Assembly: GCA_023459055.1 (NCBI GenBank)
Contig: JAEWVR010000036.1
Span: forward strand, 15,344 to 79,343
DNA length: 64,000 nucleotides
Source: Fibrobacterota bacterium
GTDB lineage: Bacteria; Fibrobacterota; Chitinivibrionia; Chitinivibrionales; Chitinispirillaceae
Direction of reading: 5' to 3'
Part shown: in pieces, positions 1-8,887 of the stretch
How positions within the stretch are numbered: position 1 is the first letter of the stretch
Layout: each line of letters opens with the position of its first letter
Position numbers and translations under genes: made by a program
The notes under the pieces: model-generated
What the model saw: the letters and a program-made list of their open reading frames with translations, nothing else
Told to the model about the DNA's origin: nothing
Database searches by the model: none

Positions 1-828
1 GATACCCTTAAAGGAGATATGTATACGAGGTATTTTCCCAATGCTCCTGACTGGCTTGCAAAATCAAGTGCATCAGATGTTATTGTCAGTGAATTAATCG
101 ATACCTGCAGATTAACCGATTCCTGCTATCTACTCAGAATTTCGACATTTGACGGTGAGCCAGAATTAATATATAAAGAATTTGAATCTGTTTTGTCAGG
201 AGTTTCGAAGTATAAGAATATTATTGTTGATTTGCGGAATAATACAGGTGGTGATCTAAAAGCAACTGATTATGTAATTGAAGACATGTTACCTGCCGGT
301 ATACGCTATATCAGAACAAAAGAACGCGTGATTAATAAAAGTGGAATAACGGTTGACAGTGTCTGGTCTACAAAACGTGCTGCCAGACCTGAATTTTTAA
401 ACAAGAAATTCGCTGTACTTGTTGACGGAAAAACAGCAAGTGCAGCAGAAGTACTGGCGTTGGCTTTGAAAGATGGTGTCGGGGCACCAATGTTTGGTAA
501 GAGAACTTATGGTAAAGGTATAGGACAGACACGTCTAACACGAAGAGATCGTCTCTGGCTGATGATAACATGTATGCATTTTTACAGGATCAATGATTCG
601 TTTGATTATCATCGGGTTGGTATTAGTCCGGATACTCCATCTGCCCAGCTTGTTTCAGATGGACCAACTGATGAAAACAATAAGTATATCTACTATGCTG
701 TAAAGACACTACAACCATCGGTACAGAAAGAACAGATAACGTATCCACAACCATCGAATCGTTCTGCCCCTGATAACAGTATCAGCGGAATGTATAAGTA
801 TGCTGATGAACATGATTTGATAGAGTGA
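1..828 (+). CDS. S41-family (C-terminal processing type) serine peptidase, 5'-truncated by window edge
   Basis: The frame is open to base 1, so the gene starts before the window; the ATG at 19 is probably internal. The visible part is the catalytic half of an S41/tail-specific protease. A core strand reads NIIVDLRNNTGG (about residues 68-79 counted from the ATG at 19), the nucleophile serine lies in DGKTASAAE (about 136-144), and the general-base lysine is expected in TYGKG about 20 residues later. Family members cleave C-terminal regions of envelope or secreted proteins, usually after a PDZ domain, which would be upstream here. The fold assignment is strong; substrate and localisation cannot be read. 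A 150-bp gap without a convincing gene separates it from the methyltransferase downstream. Confidence 0.8.
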   Translation, partial: DTLKGDMYTRYFPNAPDWLAKSSASDVIVSELIDTCRLTDSCYLLRISTFDGEPELIYKEFESVLSGVSKYKNIIVDLRNNTGGDLKATDYVIEDMLPAGIRYIRTKERVINKSGITVDSVWSTKRAARPEFLNKKFAVLVDGKTASAAEVLALALKDGVGAPMFGKRTYGKGIGQTRLTRRDRLWLMITCMHFYRINDSFDYHRVGISPDTPSAQLVSDGPTDENNKYIYYAVKTLQPSVQKEQITYPQPSNRSAPDNSISGMYKYADEHDLIE

Positions 829-979
829 AATTGGGACTCAGCTTTGGATAGGGATTGGCATATGTTGTTTTTTTTTGGTTGTTAAGAAAAAATACCGGAG
901 ATACTACCATGGAATTTATTTCCATTGATGGACGTCAGATGCCAACGGCCAGATACCTTGCACGTATAATGATAATAGT

Positions 980-2125
980 ATGTTTATGAATAAAATACTC
1001 ACTGTTGAAAAAATGATCTTTGGAGGTTATGGCCTTGCCCGCACTGATACTGGAGTAATCTTTGTTGAGGATGCTTTACCGGGAGAGACTGTTGAGTATA
1101 GTGTAAACAGTAACGTTCAGGGTGTACCGCTTGCAACACCATTGAAATATATCGAAAAATCTGACAAACGCCGTTTGCCTATTTGTAAATATTACAATGA
1201 ATGCGGAGGATGCAACTGGCTCCATATAGATCCATTATATCAGGCAGATATCAAACGTGATGTATTTCTTGACTGTCTGTCTCGAATTGGGAAAATAAAA
1301 AAACTTCCGGATATTACTACAATAAATTCACCAGATGTAAACTACCGGATACGCGCTCAGTTTAAAACTGATGGCTGTGGTGTATATGGTTTTTTTAAAA
1401 AGAAGACTAATGATGTCGTTCGTATCAATGAATGTCCACTTCTTGACAACAAGTGTAACAATATATTGCAACGTATTCAGGGGCGAACTTTTAACGTTTC
1501 CAAAGCCGGATTAAAAGTTATTGCCGGAATATCAAATGTTGCATCCGATCCTGTACTTCCTGATTTGACATTTGCAGCAACAGAACTTATGGTTGGAGGT
1601 AACACTTTTTCAGTAAAGGGTGATTCGTTCTTTCAAAGCAACAGGTTTATAACTGAGCGTATGGGTCTCTGGGCGAAACCGTTTGTGGGTGGAGACTATT
1701 GTGTTGATCTGTATGGGGGTACCGGATTTTTTTCAATTATGCTTGCGGATGTATTTAGAAAAATAACATTAATCGAATCGGTTGGATCTCAGGTTGACAT
1801 GGCAAGGAAAAATTTTGAGCGAAACGGATGTTATCATTGCCAGGCTGTTTGTAGTGATTCCGAAAAAATGCGTCAGTTTATAAAACAAAAAATTGCCTGT
1901 CTGGTTGTCGATCCCCCCCGTCCTGGATTGACAAAAGAAGTGAGACAATCGATTCAGTCAATAAAGCCGCATCAAATACTCTACATCTCCTGTAATCCAT
2001 CAACCCAGGCACGTGATGTTGCATCATTTATTAATAACGGGTATACAATTACTAACGCTGTCATATTTGACTGTTATCCAAATACAAGTCATATTGAGAC
2101 CGGGATTTTGCTTTCCATCGATTAA
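980..2125 (+). CDS. 23S rRNA (uracil-5-)-methyltransferase, RlmD/TrmA family
   Basis: SAM-dependent m5U RNA methyltransferase of the RumA/TrmA family. An N-terminal TRAM-like beta-barrel covers about residues 1-60. A 4Fe-4S cysteine set follows: CKYYNECGGC at about 73-82 and a fourth Cys in NECPLLDNKC. The Rossmann SAM motif is CVDLYGGTGFFS, the catalytic-loop motif is VVDPPRPGL, the nucleophile Cys lies in ISCNPST, and the C-terminal motif is FDCYPNTSHIE. At 381 residues it is slightly short for the family. Starts at 980 or 986 are both possible; neither has a strong Shine-Dalgarno. The presence of the Fe-S cysteines favours an RlmD-like rRNA enzyme over TrmA, but the exact target uridine cannot be told. 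Confidence 0.85.
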   Translation: MFMNKILTVEKMIFGGYGLARTDTGVIFVEDALPGETVEYSVNSNVQGVPLATPLKYIEKSDKRRLPICKYYNECGGCNWLHIDPLYQADIKRDVFLDCLSRIGKIKKLPDITTINSPDVNYRIRAQFKTDGCGVYGFFKKKTNDVVRINECPLLDNKCNNILQRIQGRTFNVSKAGLKVIAGISNVASDPVLPDLTFAATELMVGGNTFSVKGDSFFQSNRFITERMGLWAKPFVGGDYCVDLYGGTGFFSIMLADVFRKITLIESVGSQVDMARKNFERNGCYHCQAVCSDSEKMRQFIKQKIACLVVDPPRPGLTKEVRQSIQSIKPHQILYISCNPSTQARDVASFINNGYTITNAVIFDCYPNTSHIETGILLSID

Positions 2126-2259
2126 TACACGGTTGCGCATTAATACAATGCTCAAGACACACATCTTCACATCCTTCCTTTCTCACTTCGCACTTCCCCC
2201 ACCTGTATACATGATGTATTTTACACCAAATTATACACACATTTTCCGGAGTGCGGGCT

Positions 2260-3330
2260 ATGTTTGGTAACGGGGGATTGGATGCCCTTTTTCAGCGGGA
2301 GCTATCACGGCAGAAAACCTGGGATCGTCTTGCATTCTCTCTTCAGGATGATCAGCCAGCAGTAGTTGCTTATGAAATTCAAAGGCTTGGCGTACTTATG
2401 CCAAACTGGTTAAGTGAGTTTGTTATTGCGCTTGCCGTGGTTACCCATAAATCACGTGAGTGTGGACTTGAAATGTCCCTTATTGTACCCGAACGATTTG
2501 TTGCACTCTGTAAAAAATTGACATCATTACCGGTAATTCCATACAATCGCAAGAATAATCTTCAGTTGCTTGATTCTGCAGCACTGGTTCGTGAGGCAAT
2601 GATTGATAAGCTCTATCTTTTGCCGCATTCATTTTCGTCGGCTTATTTTGCGTTTAAAACAGGTGTTTCGCATTGCAGGGGTATTGGTGCCGAGCAACGT
2701 AATCAGTTTTTAACGGAAAAAGTTCCAGAAGAGATCTCAACTAAAACCGAGCATCTGAGCCGGGAATATTCATTGGTACTTGAATGTCAGCATATTGAAC
2801 CATCAGCATGGACTGGTGTTGATGTCGAAAAACATCCCCACTTTGGAGGGTACGCAGTATTATGTCCGGGAGCCGGTGATGATACAAAGCGATGGACCGG
2901 TTTTGAGGAACTTGTCAAGATATGGGCTGATCAGAATTTTGTGATTCTCGGTGATGATTCCGAGGTTGGCATTGCAAAAAAAATCGGTCAGCGTCTACCG
3001 CATCGGGTTGTCAACCTCACCGGGCAGACATCCCTTGATGAAGCTGCAACTATTATCGCAGGTGCGTCGGTGGTAATTGCCAATGATAGCGGGCTGATGC
3101 AGATTGCAAGCTATTGCGGCACTCCTGTCGTGTCAATCTTTGGCGGCTCGTCACCATCATGGCGCAAACCACTTGGAAAAAACAATAAGGTGGTTACATC
3201 ACAGGATGCACCATGCAGATTCTGTTTTAAAAAAGAGTGCGCAAAGAAAAATTTTGAGTGTCTCGCATCAATCCTTCCTGAAGATGTCATTGGTGCAGCG
3301 ATGGAAATAAAACGCGACGCAGGGGTTTAA
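2260..3330 (+). CDS. Glycosyltransferase family 9, LPS heptosyltransferase II-like
   Basis: GT9 enzyme resembling WaaF/RfaF, which transfers L-glycero-D-manno-heptose to the LPS inner core. The C-terminal nucleotide-sugar domain shows VLCPGAGDDTKRW, the strand FVILGDDSE, VVNLTGQTSLDE and ANDSGLMQIASYCGTPVVSIFG. The tail carries a Cys cluster (CRFCFKKEC then FECL) as in WaaF. GGAG at 2248-2251 sits 8 nt before the ATG at 2260, so I chose it over the GTG at 2251. It heads a run of envelope glycosyltransferases and fits with gmhB further along (33856-34440). Heptose as donor is inferred from family and context. Confidence 0.85.
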   Translation: MFGNGGLDALFQRELSRQKTWDRLAFSLQDDQPAVVAYEIQRLGVLMPNWLSEFVIALAVVTHKSRECGLEMSLIVPERFVALCKKLTSLPVIPYNRKNNLQLLDSAALVREAMIDKLYLLPHSFSSAYFAFKTGVSHCRGIGAEQRNQFLTEKVPEEISTKTEHLSREYSLVLECQHIEPSAWTGVDVEKHPHFGGYAVLCPGAGDDTKRWTGFEELVKIWADQNFVILGDDSEVGIAKKIGQRLPHRVVNLTGQTSLDEAATIIAGASVVIANDSGLMQIASYCGTPVVSIFGGSSPSWRKPLGKNNKVVTSQDAPCRFCFKKECAKKNFECLASILPEDVIGAAMEIKRDAGV

Positions 3331-3355
3331 TAGTATATGGAATTTAATCTTTTTA

Positions 3356-3380
3356 TCACGTGTCACGTGTCACTCGTCAC
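3356..3380. repeat. Heptanucleotide tandem repeat (TCACGTG type)
   Basis: Units of exactly 7 bp: TCACGTG twice, TCACTCG, then TCAC. It lies between two glycosyltransferase genes and is one member of the family of 7-bp-period intergenic repeats found throughout this window. An open frame of the downstream gene runs back through it, but that extension is probably not translated. Confidence 0.75.
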
Positions 3381-3416
3381 CTCCCACTGATGTCAACAAC
3401 ACTACATTCAGAAAAG

Positions 3417-4526
3417 ATGACCATTGTTTTCATGAACTCCATACCAGCACATATATGGCGTGGTGGTGAAAAATGGATGGTCAATGCGGCTGCGGGTTTG
3501 CATGAAAGAGGTCATACGGTTATCTGCATCGGGAAAAAAAATGCAGTATGGCTTGATAAAGCGAAGTCGCGTGGTATTACTATTAAACCAATGAATATCC
3601 ATGCCGATTTTTCGCCAATAATAATCGGTATGCTTGTGGCGTTTTTTTTAAAGGTAAAACCCGACGTCCTCTGCTGCAATTTTGAAAAAGATGTCCGGCT
3701 AGGTGGTATAGCTGCACGAATCGCAGGTGTCAGAGTTGTATATGTTCGTAAAGGCTTATCACTTCTTTGCAATAAACTGCGTTACCGGCTTGCCTATAAA
3801 TATTTCGCTGACAGGGTGATAAGCCCGTCTCAATTTATAAAAGATAATTTTAAGCAGTATACATGGCTTGCGCAGGATCGTATTGACGTCGTGCATAACG
3901 GGGTAGAGATTCCTGATATATCAAAGTTTGACAGGAATAAAATTCTCTCGATATGCGGCAATACTGCACGTCCGGTGTTATTTGGAGCTGGCAGTCTTTT
4001 CTGGCAGAAAGGGTTTGAGTATCTGATTGAAGCTGTCAGTTTTCTGAACAAAAAAGGATATTATCCACATGCAGTAATAGCAGGGGAGGGGGATGCTGCA
4101 CCATACCGGGAGCTCGCGATTAAATTCAAAGTTGACAACTATATACATTTTACGGGACATCGCAGTGATATTCCGGAACTTATGTATGGGGCAGATATCT
4201 TTGTTTTAAGTTCAATTGATGAAGGGCTGCCGAATGTTGTGCTTGAAGCAATGGCTGTTGGAACCGCTGTGGTGGCATCAGATGCCGGTGGGACAAAAGA
4301 GATAATAACTGATGGACAAAATGGCTATGTTGTTCCGGTCAAATCAGCCGTCGCGCTTGCAGAAAAGATAGAACTCCTGCTTTCTGATGAATCACTGCGT
4401 AGTAGAATCGCAAAGGCGGGTTTTGAATGTGTGAAAGAGAAGTTTACGATTGAGAAGAATGTTGAGGGTGTTGAGCGGCTTTTCAAAAAGAGCCTCACCC
4501 CCCGGCCCCCTCTCCACAAAGTGTAG
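3417..4526 (+). CDS. Glycosyltransferase family 4 (GT-B)
   Basis: Retaining GT-B glycosyltransferase. The N-domain begins MTIVFMNSIPAHIWRGGEKW, matching the start of its paralogue at 4662 (MNILFLNSAKEWGGNEKW), which supports the ATG at 3417 over starts further upstream inside a repeat. The C-domain has VLFGAGSLFWQKGFEYLIEA, the phosphate-binding VIAGEGD, and the E-x7-E motif in SIDEGLPNVVLEAMAVG. Likely acts on LPS core or another surface glycan, by context. The final residues SLTPRPPLHKV and the stop are encoded by the left arm of a palindromic repeat (4491-4620), so the original C-terminus was probably replaced. Confidence 0.85.
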   Translation: MTIVFMNSIPAHIWRGGEKWMVNAAAGLHERGHTVICIGKKNAVWLDKAKSRGITIKPMNIHADFSPIIIGMLVAFFLKVKPDVLCCNFEKDVRLGGIAARIAGVRVVYVRKGLSLLCNKLRYRLAYKYFADRVISPSQFIKDNFKQYTWLAQDRIDVVHNGVEIPDISKFDRNKILSICGNTARPVLFGAGSLFWQKGFEYLIEAVSFLNKKGYYPHAVIAGEGDAAPYRELAIKFKVDNYIHFTGHRSDIPELMYGADIFVLSSIDEGLPNVVLEAMAVGTAVVASDAGGTKEIITDGQNGYVVPVKSAVALAEKIELLLSDESLRSRIAKAGFECVKEKFTIEKNVEGVERLFKKSLTPRPPLHKV

Positions 4527-4620
4527 AGGGGGAGTAGGAGGAGTTGCGGTCCACGAGGTGGACTCGAATCTTGCTCCTCCTCTACAATTCCTATTGGAGA
4601 GGGGGTTGGGGGGTGAGGCT
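4491..4620. repeat. 130-bp palindromic (MITE/REP-like) element
   Basis: Outer arms 4491-4515 and 4596-4620 are inverted repeats matching at 23 of 25 positions. Inside are a second imperfect inverted pair (GTAGAGGGGGAG near 4521 against CTCCTCCTCTAC near 4574) and a central hairpin GTCCAC-GAG-GTGGAC near 4550. The left arm overlaps the 3' end of the preceding gene and gives it its stop codon. The next gene starts 42 bp after the right arm. It codes for nothing itself. It resembles the C-rich repeats scattered through many bacterial genomes, but I cannot search for other copies. Confidence 0.8.
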
Positions 4621-4661
4621 TTCGGGAATTGTTTACAAATAAGGTTAATAATTACAAAATA

Positions 4662-5744
4662 ATGAATATTCTGTTTTTAAATTCTGCTAAAGAATGGGGT
4701 GGCAATGAAAAATGGACTCTGACTGCTGCCTCTGCACTTGCACATCGCGGTCATAACGTATTTCTTGGATGCCGGTCAGATCTTTTCAGAGAGAAGTGCT
4801 CAGAGAAAAACCTTAAATTTGTAAAATTTGCTTTCGCAAATAACGTTGATATTGTTACCTTGTTGAAAATCCGGCATTTTATAAAGATGGAATCAATTGA
4901 TGTCGTTATACCCACTAAGCAGCGGGAGTATATACTTGGCGGGCTTGCTGCAAAAGGCAGAGCAAAAGTCGCAGCCAGAATGGGAATTGACAGACCGTTG
5001 TATAACTTCAGAAACCGGTTCGCATTTTGTAAGTTGTTTGACATTGTGATTGTTAACTCTACCAGAATTATTGATACCCTTTCACGTACCAGAGGTTTTG
5101 ATCCTTCAAAATGCAGGCTGATTTATAATGGTGTGAAGATCCCGGAATTATCGCAGGAGATTCGTGATCACTATCGTCATGAATTAAATATTGATAATGA
5201 TGACGTTTGCATGATGTGTATCGGGCGTTTATCTGCACAAAAAGGTATTGACTATGCACTGAAAGCATTCGTAGAGGTCCATAGAGTTGAAAACAATGTG
5301 CGTCTTGTGCTTGTCGGGGAAGGGAGTGGACGCTTTGAATATGAGCAACTTGCTGAAGCATTGAATATCAGAGATCGGGTTGTTTTTACCGGGTACAGGG
5401 ATGATGTTTCAGGGTTACTGCAGGCAGCAGATGTTTTTTGGTTAACATCACGATCTGAGGGAATGGCGAATGTACTACTTGAAGCAATGGCACATGCGAA
5501 AGCGTGTGTGGCTTTTGACATCGCGGGTGTTGCGGAAGTAGTAAAGAACAATGAGAATGGAATTATTATACCATTTGAAGACATCAATGGTATTAAGACT
5601 GCAACACTGCAGCTGATTGACGATGTGGCAAAAAAAGATCGGCTCGCTGAAAATGGTTACAAAACGGTGGTGGCAAAGTATTCAGTGGAGAAAATGTGTG
5701 CTGATACCGAGCGTGAGCTACTTGCGCTTAAAGGGAACAGATAA
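4662..5744 (+). CDS. Glycosyltransferase family 4 (GT-B)
   Basis: Paralogue of the gene at 3417-4526. Motifs: MNILFLNSAKEWGGNEKW at the N-terminus; acceptor-domain link VNSTRIID; donor domain MMCIGRLSAQKGIDYALKAF, VLVGEGSG, FTGYRDDV; and E-x7-E in SRSEGMANVLLEAMAH. About 360 residues, the family norm. The ATG at 4662 is preferred because the upstream TTG would add only residues encoded next to the palindromic element. The tandem paralogue pair probably adds successive sugars to the same glycan; the sugar is not predictable. It ends 13 bp from the convergent GT9 gene. Confidence 0.85.
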   Translation: MNILFLNSAKEWGGNEKWTLTAASALAHRGHNVFLGCRSDLFREKCSEKNLKFVKFAFANNVDIVTLLKIRHFIKMESIDVVIPTKQREYILGGLAAKGRAKVAARMGIDRPLYNFRNRFAFCKLFDIVIVNSTRIIDTLSRTRGFDPSKCRLIYNGVKIPELSQEIRDHYRHELNIDNDDVCMMCIGRLSAQKGIDYALKAFVEVHRVENNVRLVLVGEGSGRFEYEQLAEALNIRDRVVFTGYRDDVSGLLQAADVFWLTSRSEGMANVLLEAMAHAKACVAFDIAGVAEVVKNNENGIIIPFEDINGIKTATLQLIDDVAKKDRLAENGYKTVVAKYSVEKMCADTERELLALKGNR

Positions 5745-5757
5745 GTGAGTATGGTCT

Positions 5758-6810
5758 TTAAAAATGTTCTGGTATCTCGTTATCGAAAATCCCAAGCACA
5801 TCATTAACACTTATTTTTTTCAGACATTCATTATCACCACGCAAACAGACATTACCCTTTTGTCTGCATGGCCGGCAATCAATGTCAAATTTACAGAACG
5901 TTACATTGCACCCGACAGGATGAATACGTTCAAAAAAACCAGGTCCCCAGATCACAACAGTTTTTTTTCCTATAAGCGATGCATAATGTGCGGGGCCGCT
6001 ATCGTTGCCGATGAATGCAGTCGCATGATCAATCTCGGTCATTAAATGATCAATTGATGATAGTGTAATAACTGATAATCCGCCATGAGTAATTTCTCTA
6101 AGCCATATATTACCAGAATGTTCTTTTAATGTTCCAAGGATGTGAATCGAAATGCCTCTGTCAAGTAACTGTATGATAAGTTCTTTAAAATGGGGCCAGA
6201 TTCTCGGTTGCCAGTTTGCATAAGGATGTATCGCGATGTACTTATTGTCGCCAGTTTCGTGAAACGCTATTGACTGCTGGGTATCCGGGAGTGCAATAGT
6301 ATCGGTAAATACTCTCTGAATCACATCAAATGTATGCATAGATTGGTTGTAGTTTAATGTTTTGTCATAAAATAACGCTGCACCTTTGTAAATGTAATGT
6401 TCACGCTCCTGAAGCAGTCCGATTTTTACATTAGAAAATGATTGGTTGACAACAAATCCTCCCCAGATATTCATACTGAGATTGAACGCGAAGTCGTACG
6501 AATATTTGTTAACAGAGGATATGGTCTTTTTGAATCCATTGACGGAGGTGGTGTTCAGGTCTATAAATATTACAGGTAATTTCAGGTGGTTAATTATATC
6601 GCGACATTGCTTGTTTCCGACGCAAATTACATTGTACTGTTGATGAAGTAGATTCTGTATAAATGGAACTAGCAGGAAGAAGTCCCCAAGCCCATCTGTT
6701 TTAAAAAGTAAAACGTTCCTGGTATGTGATTGTGCCCGTCTGTCCTTGCTATAGATCGGTGCTATGAAAGTCCAGTAGTACTTTGCTAACCTAATAAAAG
6801 TTTTTTTCAT
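5758..6810 (-). CDS. Glycosyltransferase family 9 (heptosyltransferase-like)
   Basis: GT9 enzyme with N-domain LLFKTDGLGDFFLLVPFIQNL, the diagnostic GDxxxxxP region. The C-domain has IAIHPYANWQPRIWP, a strand IHILGT, and AFIGNDSGPAHYASLIGKKTVVIWGPG. A Cys-rich tail (FCKFDIDCRPCRQKGNVC, then NEC) is typical of WaaF/WaaC-like proteins. About 350 residues. Convergent with the GT4 gene at 4662 and 37 bp downstream of the GT2 gene on the same strand, so probably co-transcribed with it. Likely an LPS core heptosyltransferase or related hexosyltransferase. Confidence 0.82.
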   Translation of the reverse strand: MKKTFIRLAKYYWTFIAPIYSKDRRAQSHTRNVLLFKTDGLGDFFLLVPFIQNLLHQQYNVICVGNKQCRDIINHLKLPVIFIDLNTTSVNGFKKTISSVNKYSYDFAFNLSMNIWGGFVVNQSFSNVKIGLLQEREHYIYKGAALFYDKTLNYNQSMHTFDVIQRVFTDTIALPDTQQSIAFHETGDNKYIAIHPYANWQPRIWPHFKELIIQLLDRGISIHILGTLKEHSGNIWLREITHGGLSVITLSSIDHLMTEIDHATAFIGNDSGPAHYASLIGKKTVVIWGPGFFERIHPVGCNVTFCKFDIDCRPCRQKGNVCLRGDNECLKKISVNDVLGIFDNEIPEHF

Positions 6811-6847
6811 GTTGTATAAGAAAAATACTTGCTTTGTTGTATTTTGT

Positions 6848-7735
6848 TTACCTAATGCAACTCAGAATCCGCTTGACGATACTGGTACATTTATCAGCAC
6901 AAGATAGGGTGTGTTCTGTCAGCGTTGTTATATTTGTGCATCCGCTTGACAGATATTTTTTCGTAAATAAACGTGCTGTAATACCCCATTTTAATAAAAA
7001 GGTATTCCGTCCCCTGTTTCGTTTTACGCGTCGCGTTGATTTTGAGCCAAAATGATACACAAGACTTGTTCCTACTCCTTTGAAAATCCTAACTCCGGTA
7101 TCGTATACTTTTTTTGAAAAGTCAGGATCAGAATACATTCCGGGAGTAAATTCCACACTGAATCCGCCAACAAGATCCCACAAATCCCTGTGTACAACAT
7201 TGGGCGGCCATGTACTTCCGCTCCAGTTGTTCCGATAGAGCGTTGTATATGTGTCAAGTAATTCTTTTTCCCTGAAATTGTCAGGATTCGTACCGAAATC
7301 CTTTACGACAACGCATGAATTTCCTGTAGAATGCGGTTCGATCATGGTTCCTGAAAGCATGAAATCAGAATGACCGATTTTTTTAATCTCGTTAAACAGG
7401 TGCGTATCCCAATCCGGAAGCACATACATGTCATCATTAAGATAAACGATATAATCAGCCTTGACTAATGATCGTGCGATATTCAATCCGTAACAGATAC
7501 CTATGTTCTGAACCGCATGTACGTAGTCAATCGTATTTTGCTGCTCAAGCCATTCTATCGTGCCATCAGAACCATCATTTACTATGACAATAATCTGTAT
7601 TGAGAGTGTAGAGTTACGTCTGATACTTTCAATACAAAGCTGCAGGTAGGGAAGGTTATTCCATGTAGGCAGTAACAGACTGAAAGTAAACCTTTGCTCG
7701 TCTGTTTTTTGAATTTTCCTGATATTGTTAAGCAT
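6848..7735 (-). CDS. Glycosyltransferase family 2 (GT-A)
   Basis: GT-A inverting glycosyltransferase. Nucleotide-binding FSLLLPTWNNLPYLQLCIES, IIVIVNDGSDGT and the DxD-type metal site YLNDDMYV are clear, followed by an acceptor domain with WPPNVVHRDLWDLVGGF and FTPGMYSDPDFSKKVY. The frame is open back to a TTG at 7834, but the ATG at 7735 gives a normal N-terminus a short way before the first strand; neither has a good Shine-Dalgarno. It is transcribed away from the WaaE-like gene at 7977, leaving a divergent AT-rich promoter region of about 240 bp. Confidence 0.78.
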   Translation of the reverse strand: MLNNIRKIQKTDEQRFTFSLLLPTWNNLPYLQLCIESIRRNSTLSIQIIVIVNDGSDGTIEWLEQQNTIDYVHAVQNIGICYGLNIARSLVKADYIVYLNDDMYVLPDWDTHLFNEIKKIGHSDFMLSGTMIEPHSTGNSCVVVKDFGTNPDNFREKELLDTYTTLYRNNWSGSTWPPNVVHRDLWDLVGGFSVEFTPGMYSDPDFSKKVYDTGVRIFKGVGTSLVYHFGSKSTRRVKRNRGRNTFLLKWGITARLFTKKYLSSGCTNITTLTEHTLSCADKCTSIVKRILSCIR

Positions 7736-7976
7736 ATTTGTATCGTAATTTGTAAAAGTAAATAGAATGTGGATGCCACACAGCCTTGTTTTGCTAATGA
7801 ATCTAATTAAAACCAGTGGTTTTCGCAAAACCAATTCTATAATCAGGATGTTTTTTTAAAAACCTGTGAATAGTGGTATTCATCATTGGTCTATACTTCT
7901 AATGATACAGGTTTTTAATTATTTTGTATTATAGTGTACATTGCAAAGGAATATTATTTTTCTAAGAAAAAGAACT

Positions 7977-8765
7977 ATGCACAAAATTACTGCTGTGGTT
8001 ATTACGTACAATGAAGAAGCTCGAATAGCTCAGTGCATTCATTCATTGATATCGGTTGCTGATGAAATTATCGTTGTTGATTCATATTCAACGGATACAA
8101 CATCTGTACAATGCAAAAATTTTGGTGTCTTACGTTTTATTGAGCATCCATTTGAAGGATATGGGGCTCAGAAAAATTTTGGTATAGAACAAGCTTCTAA
8201 TGATCTTATTCTTTCTCTCGATGCAGATGAGGTGTTGTCAGATAGTTTGATTGAGTCTATTAAAACATTGAAAAATAAAAGCACTTTGTTTGATGCATAT
8301 TTCTGTAATCGTCTTAATAATTATTGTGGAAAATGGATTCGTCATGGTGGGTGGTATCCTGATAAAAAGCTACGACTATGGGATAGACGCAAAGGGCTGT
8401 GGGATGATTCACCGGTTCACGAATGTGTCAAGCTTGATGCGGGAGCATTGGTAGGTGTTTTAAATGGCGATATCTTACATTATTCGTATGCATCAGTTAC
8501 AGATCATATTCGTCAGCTGAATAACTACACAGATCTGTCTGCAAAACAAATGATGATTAAAGGAAAAAGAGGCACGATCTGCACTGCACTTTTTAGATCA
8601 ATATGGAAATTCATTCATGATTATTGCATTAAACTCGGAATCCTTGATGGGTATTATGGATTTGTTGTGGCGGTCATTTCATCGTTTACTACATTTTTGA
8701 AATATGTAAAACTTGTCGAGTTGAGAAAATGTGGTGTACCTTCATGTAAAGGTAATGGCGTATGA
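7977..8765 (+). CDS. Glycosyltransferase family 2, WaaE/KdtX-like LPS core enzyme
   Basis: Short GT2 protein (262 residues) of the WaaE/lipopolysaccharide core beta-glucosyltransferase type. Motifs: ITAVVITYNEEARIAQCIHS, EIIVVDSYSTDTT, the metal site LSLDADEVLS, and the subfamily pattern GGWYPDKKLRLWDRRKG with PVHECV and a C-terminal amphipathic/hydrophobic stretch that would hold it at the inner membrane. The ATG at 7977 is preferred over an upstream TTG at 7941. Its stop overlaps the next small ORF by ATGA (8762-8765), so translation is likely coupled. Confidence 0.85.
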   Translation: MHKITAVVITYNEEARIAQCIHSLISVADEIIVVDSYSTDTTSVQCKNFGVLRFIEHPFEGYGAQKNFGIEQASNDLILSLDADEVLSDSLIESIKTLKNKSTLFDAYFCNRLNNYCGKWIRHGGWYPDKKLRLWDRRKGLWDDSPVHECVKLDAGALVGVLNGDILHYSYASVTDHIRQLNNYTDLSAKQMMIKGKRGTICTALFRSIWKFIHDYCIKLGILDGYYGFVVAVISSFTTFLKYVKLVELRKCGVPSCKGNGV

Positions 8766-8887
8766 ACGATCTCGTTAATTCTGTAGTCAGACCACTTGTC
8801 TCTGGGAATATTGCATTCTGCAAACAATGCGACAGACAATTTGAAATACCTGTAAAACAGTTATCACAAATGCTTTGGAGATGGTGA
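8762..8887 (+). CDS. Small CxxC protein of unknown function (41 residues)
   Basis: A 41-residue ORF: ATG at 8762 overlaps the previous stop (ATGA), and its TGA at 8885-8887 overlaps the ATG of the next GT9 gene (TGATG). The middle reads FCKQCDRQFEI, a single CxxC pair followed by an aromatic residue as in a half zinc ribbon, and the end is LWRW. Such exact tiling between two genes of one operon argues for translation, if only for coupling. A zinc site would need a dimer or a partner, since only two cysteines are present. No function is assigned. Confidence 0.45.
   Translation: MNDLVNSVVRPLVSGNIAFCKQCDRQFEIPVKQLSQMLWRW

Noticed and set aside
909..989. 26-codon ORF reading MEFISIDGRQMPTARYLARI before the RNA methyltransferase
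   Set aside because: It overlaps the next start by ATGA and slightly resembles the end of a secretion-tail domain, but it is too short and has no clear ribosome-binding site; I could not support a gene.
2251..2259. GTG start three codons upstream of the GT9 gene
   Set aside because: The GGAG motif overlaps the GTG itself and is correctly spaced for the ATG at 2260.
4540..4575. tRNA-like hairpin with GACTCGAATC in the palindromic element
   Set aside because: No anticodon arm or acceptor stem can be formed; the similarity is limited to a T-loop-like string.
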